Assembly: GCF_000004825.1 (NCBI RefSeq)
Contig: NW_008805063.1
Coordinates: forward strand, 1,612,857 to 1,676,856
Length of the DNA: 64,000 nucleotides
Source: Heterostelium album PN500
Taxonomy: Eukaryota; Evosea; Eumycetozoa; Acytosteliales; Acytosteliaceae
Direction of reading: 5' to 3'
Both the position numbers and the translations under genes were made by a program. The notes beneath the pieces are model-generated. The model saw only the letters and a list, made by a program, of their open reading frames with translations. It was not told where the DNA came from and ran no database searches. Shown here one piece after another: positions 42,972 through 55,812 of this stretch (position 1 is the first letter of the stretch; every line of letters starts with the position of its first letter).

Positions 42972-45900
42972 CTACAAGTGTTGAGCGTTTCCATCACTTC
43001 CTAAGTTCTCACCAGGATGAGAGAATGCATATCCAGTATTCTTCTTTGATACTTTATTCGATTTGATCCATGTGAAGAAAGGAATTCTTGATTTCTTCTT
43101 CTTACCACTAGAGCTGAGATCGGTAACTTTGAATTCTTCGATTGCACCTTGTGGGTTTGGACCGAGACCCTTCTCGACAAACACCATTGGATCTGGTTTG
43201 CCACGGAACTTCTCAATCTCTTGTACGATTTGGAATGGATAGGGTCTGATATCTCTTTGTAGGATTTTGTACAAACTGTCCAACAGTAGACAGATAACAG
43301 GTATGCAGAGGAGACACAACCAAAAGTCGGCAGTTGCAAATGTATGGTAGGCGATCTGATAGACTTCACCAGACGCTGGAGAACCGGCAGCTCTGATGCT
43401 TGCGAGAATCGCTTGCCACAGGAACCAAATAAGAATACTTCCCCAAATAGAGAAATGTGTGAGCCATGTCCAGTAGCGGGTTTCAAGTGCCAGCTTCAAG
43501 TTGACAGTGATTACGACGAGAATGAAAACGAATTGACCCATGCACCAGAAGTCCAGAGTCTGACCATTTGAGAATAGAACAGCACCCTTGGCAAATATAG
43601 CGTAAACCGAGAAGAAAATAACTACAGAGTGAACCAATGCCTCACATAACCACATCCAGAGAATCTTTAGATTGAACTCTGAATCTTTCTGACCGGATTT
43701 GTAGAGCTGTGGATATTTCATGGAGCTGGCGGCACCGACATCCTGATCAAAGATTGCATATATAATAATTGGAAGACCAGTAAAGATAACGTTGAAAACA
43801 GCGATAGACAGTGAATCGAATAGAGTTTGCACCGAGTAAAGATTGAATATACCAAACCAGAACTGTGTCATGGCGAACACCATGTTCTTGTAGAAACAGT
43901 AGAGCATCAGACGACTGTTACGCTTGTAGTTCCAACGACCATGTACGACAACCAGTTTGTAGAGGAAACGGAATTGCGCAATCGAGTAATCCGATGCCAT
44001 CACAGCTTGCATACCTTCGTTACCAGAGATACCGACACCGATGTGTGCAGCTTGGATCATACTGACGTCGTTGGCACCGTCACCAATGGCAAGTGTGACT
44101 GCACGCAATGTGTCACGAACCAACTTTACAACCTGTGCCTTTTGGAGTGGAGTGGTACGACAACAAATAACTGCCTTACAGTTACTGGCAAGAGTGAGGA
44201 ACGGATCTCTGAGAACACCTTCGAGCGCGTAGTTAAGACAACTACCTTCGACGACCAGCGCGAAACCATTGTGAGGGAAGTCTTGAATGTTATCAGAGAA
44301 GTAGGCATCCATTGCACCACGAATCTGCTCGTGTACATCCTCTTGTGTCTTACCATTGAGAATGATAATCTTCATATCGGATGTTAGTAATTGACATGAG
44401 AAACCAATGTTGATCGCTGTTTCTTGTTTGTCACCGGTGAGTACCCAAATCTTGATGTTGGCTTTGGCAAGACTGGCAATGGCTTGTGGAACACCAACTT
44501 GAAGCTTGTCTTCGATAGCAGTTGAACCGAGAAGTGTTAGATTTCTCTCTATCAACTCGGCAACACGATCCATCTTTTCATCGTGATCTTGAATTGAGAC
44601 CGCTGCCTCTTTGTATTGTTCGTTCCAAGCATGGTATTCCTCTTCTGGTATAACGGCATATGCCAGGCAGAGTGTACGAAGACCATCCGCTGCAAAGTCT
44701 TGTAGGAATTCCAAAGTGATTGCATGAAGTTCATCTTGGTCCTTTCTCAACAATGGTAGAACGGTTGAATCGGCACCCTTTGTATAGATGATAATACGAC
44801 CTTGTGGATCACGAACAATAATTGACATACGCTTACGATCACTGTTGAACTCTAGGATATTTAGGAATTCGAAACGTTCCAGCTTTCCACGAGCGTTGAT
44901 TGTGATAACTGTTGGTTCACGACTGTAGAATGCGTAACCTATGTTCTTGGCGGCCGTAACCAATGCAGCTTCGTCGGGCGATGATGCTTCGTACTCGATG
45001 ACAGAGTCATCCTTGTTGGGACGATCGGCAATAACTGTGTGACAGACGGCCAACAGTGTAAGGAATTGATTGATAATCTCTGACTGTTCACTGGCTTCGT
45101 CGAGATGATCTAGAATACGACGATCTCTGAAACCAAAGTTGGGATCGGCACCTGGAATACCTTCGTTGGCGGATTGACTGATCTTTTGGAACTCGACACG
45201 ATCCTTTGATGGATCGATAGCACTACCGTAGACCATCTTACCGACTGAACATCTGATAAAGTCCATCTGATTTCTTGTTAGAGTACCGGTCTTATCGGAG
45301 AAGATGTACTCGATCTGACCGAGTTCCTCACTGAGATTGGAGGTACGTGAACGAGCTGGTGTGTCTGATTCCGGATGGTACATATCTAAATCCCATGAAA
45401 TATAGACTGCCTGTGCTACTTTTACCAACTCCAACGAGACATACAGTGAAATGGGAATCATAACGGCAAACGTAATCATAAACGAGAGGAAGTTCTTTGC
45501 AGAGTCACGAACAGAGCTAGAATCGAATGCTAAATACCAAGTGTCTTTGTTGTTACTGGTCTGTACGACACTGACCACCGTCGAGATGACACAAACAATA
45601 AACATAATGGAGAACAAGTTGATGAGAGCACGATTCACTAGTTTCTCGAGTGTGGAACGCTTCGATGGTGCATCTGTAGAGTTTTGCATGATCTTTGTAT
45701 CCTCGCCAGAGTAGACAACGACACCGTAGATCCAATCGGTATTTCTAAGTACACAACCTCTGAGAAGTGTTTGTTGGTTGGTCAATGGGTATTTAATATC
45801 GGTTGGACTGTTACCAAGTGCAATTGAACCACGGAATGTATAGATAACATTGTTTGGATGTTCACACTCTACGAAACCCTTAAACATTGACAGATCCTCT

Positions 45901-47513
45901 TCGTTTCTGAGAAATTCATAGGTTTGTGGAAGTGCTTGACGCTGCTTCAGATTGGTCTCACCGTCGAGATTCGATGTTTCAATATAACAAATACCATGTT
46001 GCTCCGATGAATTCAACAGAACCATATCCGCTGGGAATCTTTCACCCTTATTCACTTTAACTATATCTCCAACCGAAACTTTTCTCCATGCTTCCTCTCC
46101 AAATGCCTGTCCTTTTAATACCTTTGCTGGTAAATTATTAATTTTATTATCTGATTGTCTACGTTTCTATAATTATATAAAAGTAATAGTTATTGTTTTG
46201 TTAATATATATTAATGTTTTATATTATCTATTTAATAATGTTTACTTACCATATCTTCTACACCTTCTTTAACTGCTGTAACTGCAAGTACAAAGATTAA
46301 GGGTGCAATAGTTGTATATGGATTGATTGGTGAAAGACCGAATGGAATGACCTGTACGATGGCGATGATGAGGAAATAAAAGTTTGCTGCTCTTCTGAAT
46401 TGTTCGTAGAGATTCTTTGGAATGAATGATATAATCGAGTATTTCGTTGTTTTAATCTTGTTATCTGTAAACTTGGAGGTGACGTTTCGAGCCGCATCGT
46501 TGATATATATATTTCTAGCTTCTCCAACGTACTTCTTCTTCTTGTGTTTCTTTAGTGGCTTGGCCGATTTCTTTGGCTTCGATGGACGCAGTGACGACGA
46601 CTTCTTGGGCATACCCTGACGACCGCCTGGCGGTGAGCCTCCGGAGATCGACACCGATGAATTTCTGCCGAGTGTTCCCGAACTACCATGTTGACTGCCA
46701 CCCATGCTAGACGACGAACCACCCACAACGTCCGCTGAGGGAAGTGGAATTGTATCTTTATCCATTGTTGGACTTGTATGTCCCTCTGGCGAATCTAAAA
46801 TCCAACCTTTATTAAACTCTATAAAATATGAATGGTTTTATAAATATTTGTTGTTGTCGTTGTTAAGTTAATAAATAAATAAATATATAAAAATACAATA
46901 TTATTGATTGATTGATTGATTGATTGATCAAAATGAAAAGAATAAACAATTTTTTTGTTTGTTAAACAGTGATGGCAAATAGAAAAAAAAAAATAGATGT
47001 GTTAGGAGATTTGTTTTTTGCAAAATTTTTTCTCTTTTTGAAATAAAATTTATAAATTATTTCAAAAAATTCAAAAAAAAAATAGATGAGGAGGTTTTTT
47101 TTTTTTTTGATTTTCAAAAAATGGTGTAACTGATAAAAATGATGGTTTTGGAATGTTTCAAAAAAAAAAAAAAAAAAAAGATTACCAGATGGTTCGATGA
47201 TTTTTTTTTTGTTTTTTTTGATTTGGTTTTTGGTTTAAGTTTTTTTTTGTTTTTTATACATACGGTCAGAGTTATTTGATTGTACAGAATGATTCAAATT
47301 TGGATTATATTGTTGTTGCAGTAAGTTACTTTGACTCTGAATGCTGCTGCTATTGTAATTGGTTGTTGTTGTAGTTGTTGTTGTAGCTCCGTAACTACTA
47401 CTGGTGCTGCTGTCACTACTAATACGACTACTATTACTATTACTACTCGTATTTAATGTTGGGTCTTCAAAGGGAATGTTACCCTCTCGCTTATCTGCTG
47501 ACGGACTTTCCAT
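42972..47513 (-). CDS. P4-type phospholipid-flipping ATPase
   Basis: Aminophospholipid flippase that moves lipids to the cytosolic leaflet. Exons 47513-47264, 46794-46250 and 46166-42972; 1329 aa, all junctions in frame. The first exon (83 codons, Ser/Thr/Asn-rich) joins through HSPEGHTSPT to the internal Met at 46765, so that Met is not the real start. P4 hallmarks: LDGETNLKQRQAL (P4 has DGET where other P-ATPases have TGES), catalytic DKTGTLTRNQM, EYEASSPDEAALV, KGADS and GDGANDVSMI. Ten membrane helices are expected; NFYFLIIAIVQVIPFGLSP is the first. Closest to the Drs2/ATP8 group by these motifs; the partner CDC50 subunit is not in the window. Confidence 0.93.
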
Positions 47514-50500
47514 CTTTTTTTGTTTTGTTTTTATTTTAATTTATATTATTATGTTGATCTTGATGATGATGATGATAGTTGGTTGGTTGGTTGATTTCGA
47601 TCAAAATCACCTTTACACAACTAAACTAAAAAAAGTAGTACTTTTTATATGAATTGTTGTGAGGTTGAAGGTGGTTGGTTGTTAAACAAAAAAGAAAAAA
47701 ATAAAACTTGGAGATGATATTTTTTGGATGTTGTTTTTTTTTTTGGTTTTTTGTTGTTATTAGGTGTTGTCGGTGAGTTGGATCTCTGTCTTTAAGTTCT
47801 GTTTTGTTCTGTTCTGACACAAAATTGTAAAGTGTGTGACTCTAAATTTAAATAGGTTGTGAGTGAGTGAGTGTGTGTTTGTTTGTTGTAATGTTGTTGG
47901 AGTCTCTGATTTTGGTGGCTATCAGACCTGTGTAACCATTTATAAGGTTGTGACGTCTCTTTCCTAAGTACGAAAGAATTTATTTGATTCGATTAAATTA
48001 AATCAAATAACACAATGGTTAGAGATTTTGTTGCTTACAATCAAACAATATCGATGTTGATTGACTGATTCGATGTTAATAAATTAAAGATGTTTATTTA
48101 TAGTTTATTCTTTAATTTAATTAACTAACTATAAATAAATATAAAAATATGGTTTCTTTAAAGAATTATTATCATAATAATAAACATAAATTATAGAACA
48201 GTCGGGTATATCGATATAGTAGTTTAGTTTAGTCTAGTTTTGTTTTGCTTCAATTCAAATATAATAGTGTAGTATAATGATGATGATATTATTATTGATA
48301 TAATATTGGAAATTAAGAGATTTAATAAATTTGATTTAAATATATATGTGTCAATTGTATTGTTAACAAATTAATTGATAATTGAATGAAAAAAACGATT
48401 GGTAGGTAGTAAAAAGTGTATGATAGGAGAGTTATAATTAAACGATTCAATTACCTTTTGTTCGTTTGTTATTGTTAATTTGATTATATTATTCTTTTTA
48501 TTTTTGTTATTTTTATTATTTCTTATTATTTTTTATTATCTATTATTATTTTTACTGTTATTTATTTTGATGGTACTAAAATTAGACAACAATGGAGAAT
48601 AAATAAATTATATATATATATATTGGTATTAATATTTATTAAATTATAATTATATTATATTATATTATATAGATGGTTATTGGTTTGAAATCTATTAGAT
48701 TAAAAATTGGATTTTAAAATTTATAAAACTGATATGGTTACTACTAATAATATTATCGTGTTTCTTCTTTAAATTAAAATAGGGCGTAGTCAAAGTGTGA
48801 ATGTTTGGGAAATAGATAGATAGATATAATATATAGATGGATGGATGGAAGGGCTGATTGGTGAATGAAGAGTGATTTGTGTAAAAATCAATCCAAACAA
48901 ATCAAATCTTTTAAATACTAAATGATGATAATGCAGGATTGTCTTGTTGTTGTTGTTTGAAGGTTATAAAATTAACTTATCCAAATATATATGTATTTGT
49001 GAAAATAAATAATATAAATGTTTGTTTGTTTAAACTTAAGTTAGCCTGCCTGACAAAACACTGTAGTAATGATACACACAAATTCGTTTTTATTTTAATA
49101 TAATTATTTCAATAAAAAATAAAAATACAACAAACAAATAATTATGTTTTAATACAATATATATATAAATTCTATTTTATTTTAAATTTTGAATTTGAAA
49201 GGAAAAAAAAAAGAAGCAAAGGTTAAAGAAAGTAAAAGAAAAAGAGTGTATAAAGTGATTTACAGAAGAAACAGTGTATACTTCTTGTTTTTTCTTTACA
49301 GTCGGTCAGTGTGGTGGTGGTGGTATTCGTTGGTGAAGATAGGTGGTTTGGTGTTGGAAACCAAAAACAAGGAAAGTAATAAAGAAATAAAAAAACCAAA
49401 AATTATTATGTGTCACGCTATCTACTAAAAAAGTGGGTGTGTGGAATTGAATTGAAATATAAATATGGTGGTAGTGTGTGTGAGTGAGTGTGTAGTGGTT
49501 ATTTGCAACAAACATTCCATTCTAAACTATAATGTGAAGATGGAGTGGTTGTACTTTTTTCTTTTATTTTTTGATTTGAAATTTCAAGATTTCATTCCAC
49601 AGACTATTTATTTTTTAATATTATTATTCATTGTAAACAATTATTATTATTATATTATTTGAATAATTCTTTCTATAGAAACCTAAATTTTTAATTTTGT
49701 TTTATTTTCTAATTTGTAAACATACCTTATTAAGTTGAATTTATACTAAAGTAGCTCCTACTTATTTTATTTAATTATAATTATAATTTACTTTCTTAGA
49801 GAGAGAGATTGACTTTCTGTACTGTTTAATAAATAAAATAAATAAATAAATAAATAAAATAAATATATATTGATATAAGTATGTAATAAATTGTGTTTTG
49901 GAATGAGTTAAGGTGTGGCTATGTTGTATTGTATGAGTGTTGAATATTGAGAAAACTATGTAACCTAAAGCTGAATAGATTGGTGAGCAAACAGTTTTGG
50001 GTAGTTGTTTGTTTCACTCAATTGTTCTCAGTATAACGCGCGTTGTGAAGTAACAATTGAAAGCGTAGAAAGAAGATAGAGCTCTATTGTTTTTATTTAA
50101 TTAATAGATGCTATTGAGTGTGTTTGAGCATTGAAACTTTGAAGAGAATCTGATAAATTATAAGGTACCAATATAACAATAGACTAATTAGTGTGTGTGT
50201 GTGTGAAGTGGTGGGTGATAGACTAGTACTTATAGGTATAAAGTGTAGTGTTTTAGATTAAGGATGTTTTTGTTTTATTATTATTGTTGTTTTTTTAAAA
50301 TTTACAAAAGATTGAAAAAGTAGTGTAGAGCAAACAGTGTGTGAAGTGTAAAGATGTATGAGTAGTGTGTGTAAATAAGTATAAAAGAACTTTTGACTGA
50401 CTTGGCAAAATCTATTATTTATTATTATTATTATACAAAATATGTTGAATGTTTGTCAAAATTGGACTTTAATCGATTTAGTCAAGACGACCTTCTTCTT

Positions 50501-51320
50501 TTTAAGTTTCTATTCAAAAGTTACAAACAGATTTAAAAAGAAACCTTTTTAGTTTAGAAAAAAAATTGTAAAAAATCAAATTTTAATTAAATTAAAAATA
50601 TAACCCTACTATTTTGGGTGAATGGTTGCCAAAAAAACCTAAAAAAAAAACTGCAAAACATTCTAGATCTTCAAAAAAAATAATTATATTACTTTATTAA
50701 TGTTTACAAATTGGACAAATATTTTTCTACACCTAAATAAATAAATATTTTATTTGATATATATTTCTAAATAATAATAATAAATAAATATTAATATTTA
50801 TTACAAAAATTAAAAAATAAATTGAAATACTTAAATTAATTATTAAGATGTTTGTCGTTCCAATTCGAAAAAAATTATTCATCATAAATTAAATAAATTT
50901 TGTTTTAAAAACTGATCATCATTAATTTAAATGTTGTCGTGAATTTTGTTTTAAAGGACCCCAAATATGGAAATTGTGATATATGATGTATGTTGTTGAA
51001 TACAACCTACTAGTCGTTAAATTAATTAAAGAAAAAACAAAAAAAAAAAAGAAAAATTTGACAACACACGGTTTGTTGCTTTTAAAAAATTGTCTTGGAT
51101 TGAACAACAAAATTTTTAAGATTAAAATTTTTTGTACTTTAATTAATCATTGTGAAATTTACAATTATTTAAAGAAAGATATTATTTGATATAGTTAGTT
51201 CTAAAAAGAAAATAACTATTGAAAAAATTTAATGAACTTAATAAAAACAAAAAAAAAAAAAAACAAAAAAAAGTCATTATTCAATATTGGTATTTTCAAC
51301 TGCACGATTTATATTTTTGC
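47514..51320. other. Long intergenic region
   Basis: About 3.8 kb of AT-rich sequence with T/A tracts and low-complexity stretches. Several ORFs of 60-90 codons occur (for example 49189-49428 and 49465-49662), but they have no motif, are rich in Lys/Tyr/Phe or encoded by AT runs, and look like chance. I see no tRNA or repeat copy. Confidence 0.5.
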
Positions 51321-51328
51321 ACCCATAA
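51321..51328 (+). promoter_or_regulatory. DUSE-type upstream box of U1 copy 1
   Basis: ACCCATAA, a full match to the Dictyostelium upstream sequence element (A/T)CCCA(C/T)AA, 62 nt before the U1 start at 51383, the distance typical of dictyostelid snRNA and small-RNA genes. Confidence 0.85.
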
Positions 51329-51382
51329 TCAAATGCTGACAATCAAGTTAATTTTTAAAGACATTGATAGAACATACAATTC

Positions 51383-51544
51383 ATACTTACCTGATGACGA
51401 TGATTTGGTGATCACCTCAGGCCAAATCGTCTCTTTTCGTCCTTCCTCTTGCACACCTGGGAGGTGTTAAGGCGACTATCCGTAAGGCTAGTCGGTTATC
51501 TAATTTCTGGTAGTGGTGGAGTTTGCGCTCGTCGCATCTCCACT
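51383..51544 (+). ncRNA. U1 snRNA, copy 1
   Basis: Begins ATACTTACCTG, the region that pairs with 5' splice sites. Stem-loop I has GATTTGG/CCAAATC closing a loop with GATCA (U1-70K site). Stem-loop II has CCTTCC/GGGAGG closing TCTTGCAC, the U1A-like loop. Stem III is CGACTA/TAGTCG. The Sm site AATTTCTGG is followed by the 3' stem, closely like human U1 (AATTTGTGGTAGTGG). Length ~162 nt. The 3' end is placed by the last stem. Confidence 0.93.
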
Positions 51545-51940
51545 GTACACAATTAAAAAAAAAGATAAAAACCATTAATACTTTAATTATTATTTGATAA
51601 TCATATGCTGACTATCAAATTAATTTTTATTGATTTTGTATTTTTGTTAAGCTTCATCCCGTTATGTATCAATTCTTTAAATCATTATCTAACTCTATTT
51701 TTGATATTACCTATTGTTGTCATCTTGGTGACCAGGATCTAGTGAAAAAAAATTAATATTCTCTTTCCGATGTATTGCTCCGATGTCGAGAGAGTCATCA
51801 TATTCAATTGCAATAAAACTAAATTTTTTTTTTTTTTTTGCGAATATTCAAGTATATTTGTTTGATGAAATTTCATTTAAAACAGAGTCAACAGTCGGAA
51901 ATAATATAATAGGAATACACATGTGATAAGATTTAAAAAT
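51545..51940. other. Spacer between U1 genes, with a decayed promoter-like copy
   Basis: At 51597-51628 the sequence AATCATATGCTGACTATC and the following AATT-rich stretch repeats the promoter of U1 copy 1 (51326-51356), but the DUSE in front is lost (TTGATAATC) and no U1 follows. Otherwise AT-rich with a T run near 51823-51838. Confidence 0.55.
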
Positions 51941-51948
51941 AACCATAA
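51941..51948 (+). promoter_or_regulatory. DUSE-like box of U1 copy 2
   Basis: AACCATAA, one change from the DUSE consensus, 63 nt before the U1 start at 52004. Its position matches copy 1, supporting a functional role. Confidence 0.65.
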
Positions 51949-52003
51949 CAAAGATACTTTGTTAAAAGACATAAAATAAACACGATTTAGATGATTAAAA
52001 TTC

Positions 52004-52165
52004 ATACTTACCTGATGACGATGATTTGATGATCAAAACAGGTCAAATCATCTCTCTTCAACTTTCCTCTTGCACCACTGGAAAGAGTTTAGGCGACTGT
52101 CCGTAAGGCTAGTCGGTTATCAAATTTCTGGTAGTGGTGGTGTATGCGCATGTCGCATCTCCACT
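52004..52165 (+). ncRNA. U1 snRNA, copy 2
   Basis: Same architecture as copy 1: ATACTTACCTG start, GATCA loop, TCTTGCAC loop, CGACTG..TAGTCG stem, AATTTCTGG Sm site and 3' stem. Stems differ by paired changes: GATTTGA/TCAAATC instead of GATTTGG/CCAAATC, and CTTTCC/GGAAAG instead of CCTTCC/GGGAGG. These keep pairing, which argues that both copies have been under selection as RNAs. Confidence 0.92.
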
Positions 52166-52336
52166 ATACATTAAAAAATATAAAGATAAATAAATAAATA
52201 CTAAATATAGACAAGATTGCTAATTTACCATTACTATTCTCGTAAAGGTTTAAGTATCTAATAAGAATTGAATAGATATGATGATTGATACTACTGGTGA
52301 CAACCGTTCATTCATCTATATTTAGTATTTATTTAT

Positions 52337-53950
52337 TTATTTAACATTTTCAAGTTTGAAAGTATAGACTCCATGTGGAGGGTATTCAGTAGGTGTCAAT
52401 GATGGAAGTTTAATGGTTAATCCATGTCCGGAAGAGGCAGAGAATTGGATTGGATGTCCATATCCCAACAATGTGACAATAGTATTCTTTGATGTGATCG
52501 GTGCATTCAAATAGAGAGTACTGTCAGTGTCCCAATTGTAAGAGAAGGCATAAACTGCTCCAGTTTCTAAATTTGTAGTATACCAAATGTCTTCGGCAAT
52601 AGTATCATTCTGTACTCTCCAAAAAGTAGTATTATAAATGGCTTCACCATTTACTTCCAACCATTCACCTATCTCTATTAATCTTTCTTGCATAATCATT
52701 GGTATAACACCATCACTTGTCTAGAGATAGAAAGCGAAAAGTTAGCATAAACAAGATACATACTGTATGTCCAAATATTCAATTATTATTACTTACTGGT
52801 CCAACATCTAACAATAGATTTCCACCACAACTTACTGTGGAAACTAGTGTTTGAAGAAGTGTTGAGATATTCTGATATTCAGAGAGTGGCTCATTCTGAT
52901 TGTATCCCCAACTAGTTCCAATGGTATAGCAGTTCTCCCATTTCCTCTTGATGAGATATCCAGGGTTGAATCTATCACTCGGTGTAATGAATCCACCATT
53001 CTTACCGTCACAATCCAATCCCCAACGGTCATTTACAACGACTGAATCTTTCACAGTGGAGTTATTGTAGAGCCAAGCCAGAAACTCTGCCGATTGCCAA
53101 TAGGTACTATTCTCACCTTCGTCGCCATCCGCCCAGACAATCGATGGTTCGTAGCTATTGACAATATCATAGAGTTGTGGCATCAGTACCTGTGTCACAT
53201 AGTTATTGGTTGTTGGTGGACTACCGGAATTAACATCGGCAATATACAGAGGATTGTACCATTCGAAAAGAGAGTGATACAGTCCCATGTGTAGTCCAGC
53301 ATTCTTTACCGATTTACTAAGCGCTCCAACGATATCTAAACCTGGCCCAATGTTGACAGAGTTCCAACCCCACGATTGAGGAGATGGCCACATAGTGAAT
53401 CCTTCATGATGTTTACTGGTGAAAACAACATATTTTGCACCAGACTTTACGAAAAGATCGGCCCATTCATCTGGATCGAAAAGCGCTGCCTTAAACATAG
53501 GTGCAAACTCTTGATATGTAAACGACGCTCCAAATGTCTTATTATGATATTCAGAGGTAGCACCACCATCTGTTTTATCACCATTATATAAAGTCCACCA
53601 ATACCATTCTGCAGATGGCCATTGCTAATGATTTAAATTAATTATTATTAAATTCATTACAACCAGCCTAATATTACAAATACTATATTTTTAACTTACA
53701 GGTACAGCAAAAGCAGGTACAGAATAAACACCCCAATGAATAAAAATACCAAATTTAGATTGATCATACTACAAACAAATAAAAAAATTGATTATTAATA
53801 ATTAAAGTAAAAATTTATTAAACTCTTATCATCTAAATATCATACCCATTTAGGTAAAGGTCTAGAGTTTATACTAGGCCAATTCGGTTGATATTGACTA
53901 TATGCCAAAGATATAAATAAAATAACAATAAATAAAATAGACTTAATCAT
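52337..53950 (-). CDS. alfA: Secreted/lysosomal alpha-L-fucosidase (GH29)
   Basis: Removes terminal alpha-L-fucose from glycans. Four exons: 53950-53846, 53768-53700, 53624-52797 and 52720-52337; 461 aa. A signal peptide ([18 protein letters not shown]) leads into [17 protein letters not shown]. Family motifs: [36 protein letters not shown], and VWADGDEGE, whose Asp is the expected nucleophile. LLLDVGPTSDGVIP spans the last junction. Length is normal for GH29. Probably delivered to lysosomes or secreted, as in D. discoideum. Confidence 0.93.
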
Positions 53951-54271
53951 TCTATGATAATTGTGATAATTGTAAAACAAAACATACTAAAATAAATATT
54001 AGTGATTAACAGTTCTTCTTACCACCATTTTAATAATTTGGTTTGATTTATAAAATACCCCATTATTTAAAAATAACAACCAGATATTTTTATCTGAATG
54101 GAATTTCTGTTTGATTGATCACATAGATAAATTAAAAAAGTAATAATGTTTTTTGTTTGTTTAAGAAGTTTTAAGTTTAGTTTATTTAGTTTAGTTTAGT
54201 TTAACATGGTTTTGTTTTGTTTTGTTTGGTGAGTGATGGATTTGTTTTTTTTTTGATATTGCTAATTTTAA
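53951..54271. other. Intergenic spacer
   Basis: AT-rich, with repeats of TAGTTTAGTTTAGTT near 54178-54204 and T-rich tracts. It contains the fucosidase promoter and the 3' end of the BAF60-type gene. Nothing else seen. Confidence 0.5.
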
Positions 54272-55812
54272 TTAACTACTGGAATCTGTTTGTGGTGTTG
54301 ATGGAACCACTGTTTGTGGTGTTGGTGTGGGTGTTGCTTGTTTCGATAGGAATCGTTGTACGGTGTCTTCCATCATTGGTTGGTAGTAGAACGACGAGTG
54401 ACGTTCCTCTTCGAATCCGGTCGATGGCATCGATTTCGAAATCTGATAGTCTTTGATCTGTTGGTGGACGAGCTCACTGAGGAATCCGAGTGGATCCTCC
54501 GAGAGTTTCTCCATGAAGCCATGTTTACGCTTGTGATTGTGAATCTTGATGATCGATTGATTGATCTCCTCGTCGAGCGACTGAATCTCCTTTCTCGGGA
54601 GTGGTGTCTGTTGTGCGTAGATCTGGTCGTCCACCTCCACCTGAATATCGAACGCCTGCTCATAGTCTCTGGGATCGCCAGACAATCTCAACTGATAGTT
54701 AAACTCCAATGGATCCGACGGTCCCAAGTGTTCTCTCAACAACTGTGGAATCTGACTGAATTGTAAAACGTCTTGATTGAAAATCTAGTTGTTGTTGTTG
54801 TTCATTCATTCCATAACATTAATTAATACCAATATTCAATAGCTGCAGCAATATAATACAATATTTTACTTACATTCTTTAATGCTTCATCACAAATAAT
54901 CTTTTTACTCTCGATGTCTAGGAGTTTGTTGATCTTTATGTAGTGCCAGAGCGATGCTATAATCTTTGGCTTGGTGTCTGTGTGTATGTTTAGGAGTTGT
55001 GAGAGTGGACCGAGTACTTTGCTCTTCTGTGGTGTATGATCCAGGTGCATAAGAATCTTAATGTCCAGCTCCTGATTGCCGTTTCTCTTGATTTCAAATC
55101 CGTCGGTCTCTGCGAACGATTGCGACTTGTCCCATTCGCAACTATCGCGATGTCCAATCTGTACGAATATCTTTTTAAAGAATGAGCTAAATTTACGTTT
55201 CTGTTGTTTTGTAGATGATCCAGACTGTTTGGAAACACTGCTACTACCTGAACTTCCTGCAACGACACTACTGACTCCACCGATACCACCGACTCCACCG
55301 ATTCCACTTCCACCGCCACTACCGCCACCAAGCGAAAAAGGATCGTCTAGTAGACGACCTTCGATTCTGAGTGTCCACGACGGCTTCTCGGTGACCGACA
55401 TCATTGCCTTGTTATCGAGATGATAGTATGCCGATTGACAAGCATAGGTATTGTAGATCGAGAGACGCAATGTACGAAACTGTTTGCTCGATCTCGATTT
55501 CTGTGCTTCTTGCATGTCGACCAGTCGCTTTGTGATGGCGCTATCGATCTTCTTCTCAAACTCGAGGAGCTGTGTGAATAGCAGACACTCTGGTGCGTAA
55601 CGAACCAGTTGTTCGACGGGCAGCGTCTGTGAAGTCGGTAGTTGTTGACATCCATTGGGATTGATAATCGATCCACCGCTACCACCACCTTTCTGCTGTT
55701 GTTGTTGCTGTTGCTGTTGTTGTGCGCTCAGAGAAGACGACGATGAAGAAGACGATGAACTTGTCTTTTGTTTCTTCTTATCTTTTTTATCACCATTATG
55801 TTTCTTTGACAT
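54272..55812 (-). CDS. SWI/SNF subunit BAF60/SMARCD/Swp73-type
   Basis: Core accessory subunit of SWI/SNF chromatin remodellers. Exons 55812-54874 (313 codons) and 54784-54272 (170 codons plus stop); 483 aa. A Lys/Ser/Gln-rich leader (1-45) precedes the conserved part: LEFEKKIDSAITKRLVDMQE, LRLSIYNTYACQ and WTLRIEGRLLDD. The SWIB domain is at ~270-330: LGPLSQLLNIHTDTKPKIIA, SLWHYIKINKLLDIE. A C-terminal coil follows and a Pro/Thr/Gln-rich tail ends the protein. A Gly/Ser/Ile-rich insert (~170-210) is an amoeba addition. Confidence 0.93.

Noticed and set aside
46232-46765. Met at 46765 as the start of the flippase
   Set aside because: An upstream acceptor (46795) and a first exon at 47513-47264 join in frame, so this Met is internal.
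49189-49662. Short plus-strand ORFs in the long 47.5-51.3 kb spacer
   Set aside because: Lys/Tyr/Phe-rich frames from AT-rich DNA, overlapping each other, no splice-consistent extension.
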